From Myxococcales bacterium (GTDB taxonomy: Bacteria > Myxococcota_A > Polyangia > Fen-1088): 7,637 nt of DNA. The notes beneath the pieces are model-generated. The model was not told where the DNA came from. It was given only the letters and a program-made list of their open reading frames with translations, and ran no database searches. Positions 7,578-7,637 of the stretch are shown in pieces. The stretch spans positions 1,222 through 8,858 of the forward strand of contig PMNO01000662.1 of NCBI GenBank assembly GCA_003161835.1, read 5' to 3'. Numbering within the stretch: the first letter of the stretch is position 1; every line of letters begins with the position of its first letter. The translations under genes were made by a program, and so were the position numbers.

Positions 7578-7637
7578 GGGCAAGCCAGACAGACCCAACC
7601 AGTCTTTCCGAATCGCGACTGCGGTAGCCTTTCCAAG

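Noticed and set aside
7578..7637. Possible gene or terminator at the right edge, including a minus-strand frame open to the edge
   Set aside because: Sixty bases are too few. The inverted repeats present (AGAC/GTCT and AGTC/GACT) are 4 bp only, and the minus-strand frame mostly mirrors the CPBP C-terminus.

Overview
The window is GC-rich and densely coded, with G/C-biased third codon positions. It reads as a chromosomal segment of a myxobacterium-like organism (Myxococcota / former Deltaproteobacteria). That placement is inferred from three things: a Hanks-type kinase N-terminus beginning 'MIGSLIAGYR', a CPBP-type membrane protein carrying an 'HFGKP' motif, and the codon bias. There is no rRNA or other marker gene, so the taxonomy is tentative. 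I saw no mobile element, CRISPR array, tRNA or rRNA.

Layout. Bases 1-509 (+) hold the 3' part of a Smr-domain protein whose reading frame is open at the left edge. After a 59-base gap with a candidate promoter and the only strong Shine-Dalgarno sequence in the window comes gap (569-1615, +), an intact type I glyceraldehyde-3-phosphate dehydrogenase. A 137-base spacer (1616-1753) carries two GC-rich inverted repeats. Next is a 621-residue fusion of a Hanks-type kinase fold to an HDOD domain (1754-3619, +). Its kinase half has lost the catalytic HRD aspartate and the alpha-C glutamate, so it is best read as a pseudokinase that may sense or bind something and signal through HDOD.

The kinase-HDOD gene converges on a minus-strand pair. 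A single-pass membrane protein of unknown function (4975-6498, -) is followed by a 12-TM major facilitator transporter (3644-4978, -), and the two overlap by four bases (GTGA), which suggests translational coupling. The transporter has the sequence features of the MFS branch that moves organic acids or sugars with protons. Its membrane-anchored partner could be an accessory or an independent envelope protein. Only 38 bases separate the start of this pair from a divergent plus-strand gene (6537-7577) for a polytopic CPBP/CAAX-protease-like protein with a partly degenerate active-site motif set. The last 60 bases hold nothing I can support.

Most of the region is ordinary. The points worth a second look are the predicted pseudokinase-HDOD fusion, the coupled unknown/transporter pair, the degenerate CPBP active site, the structured leader before the kinase gene, and a palindrome overlapping the putative gap promoter. 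I see no convincing new multi-gene defence or biosynthetic system.
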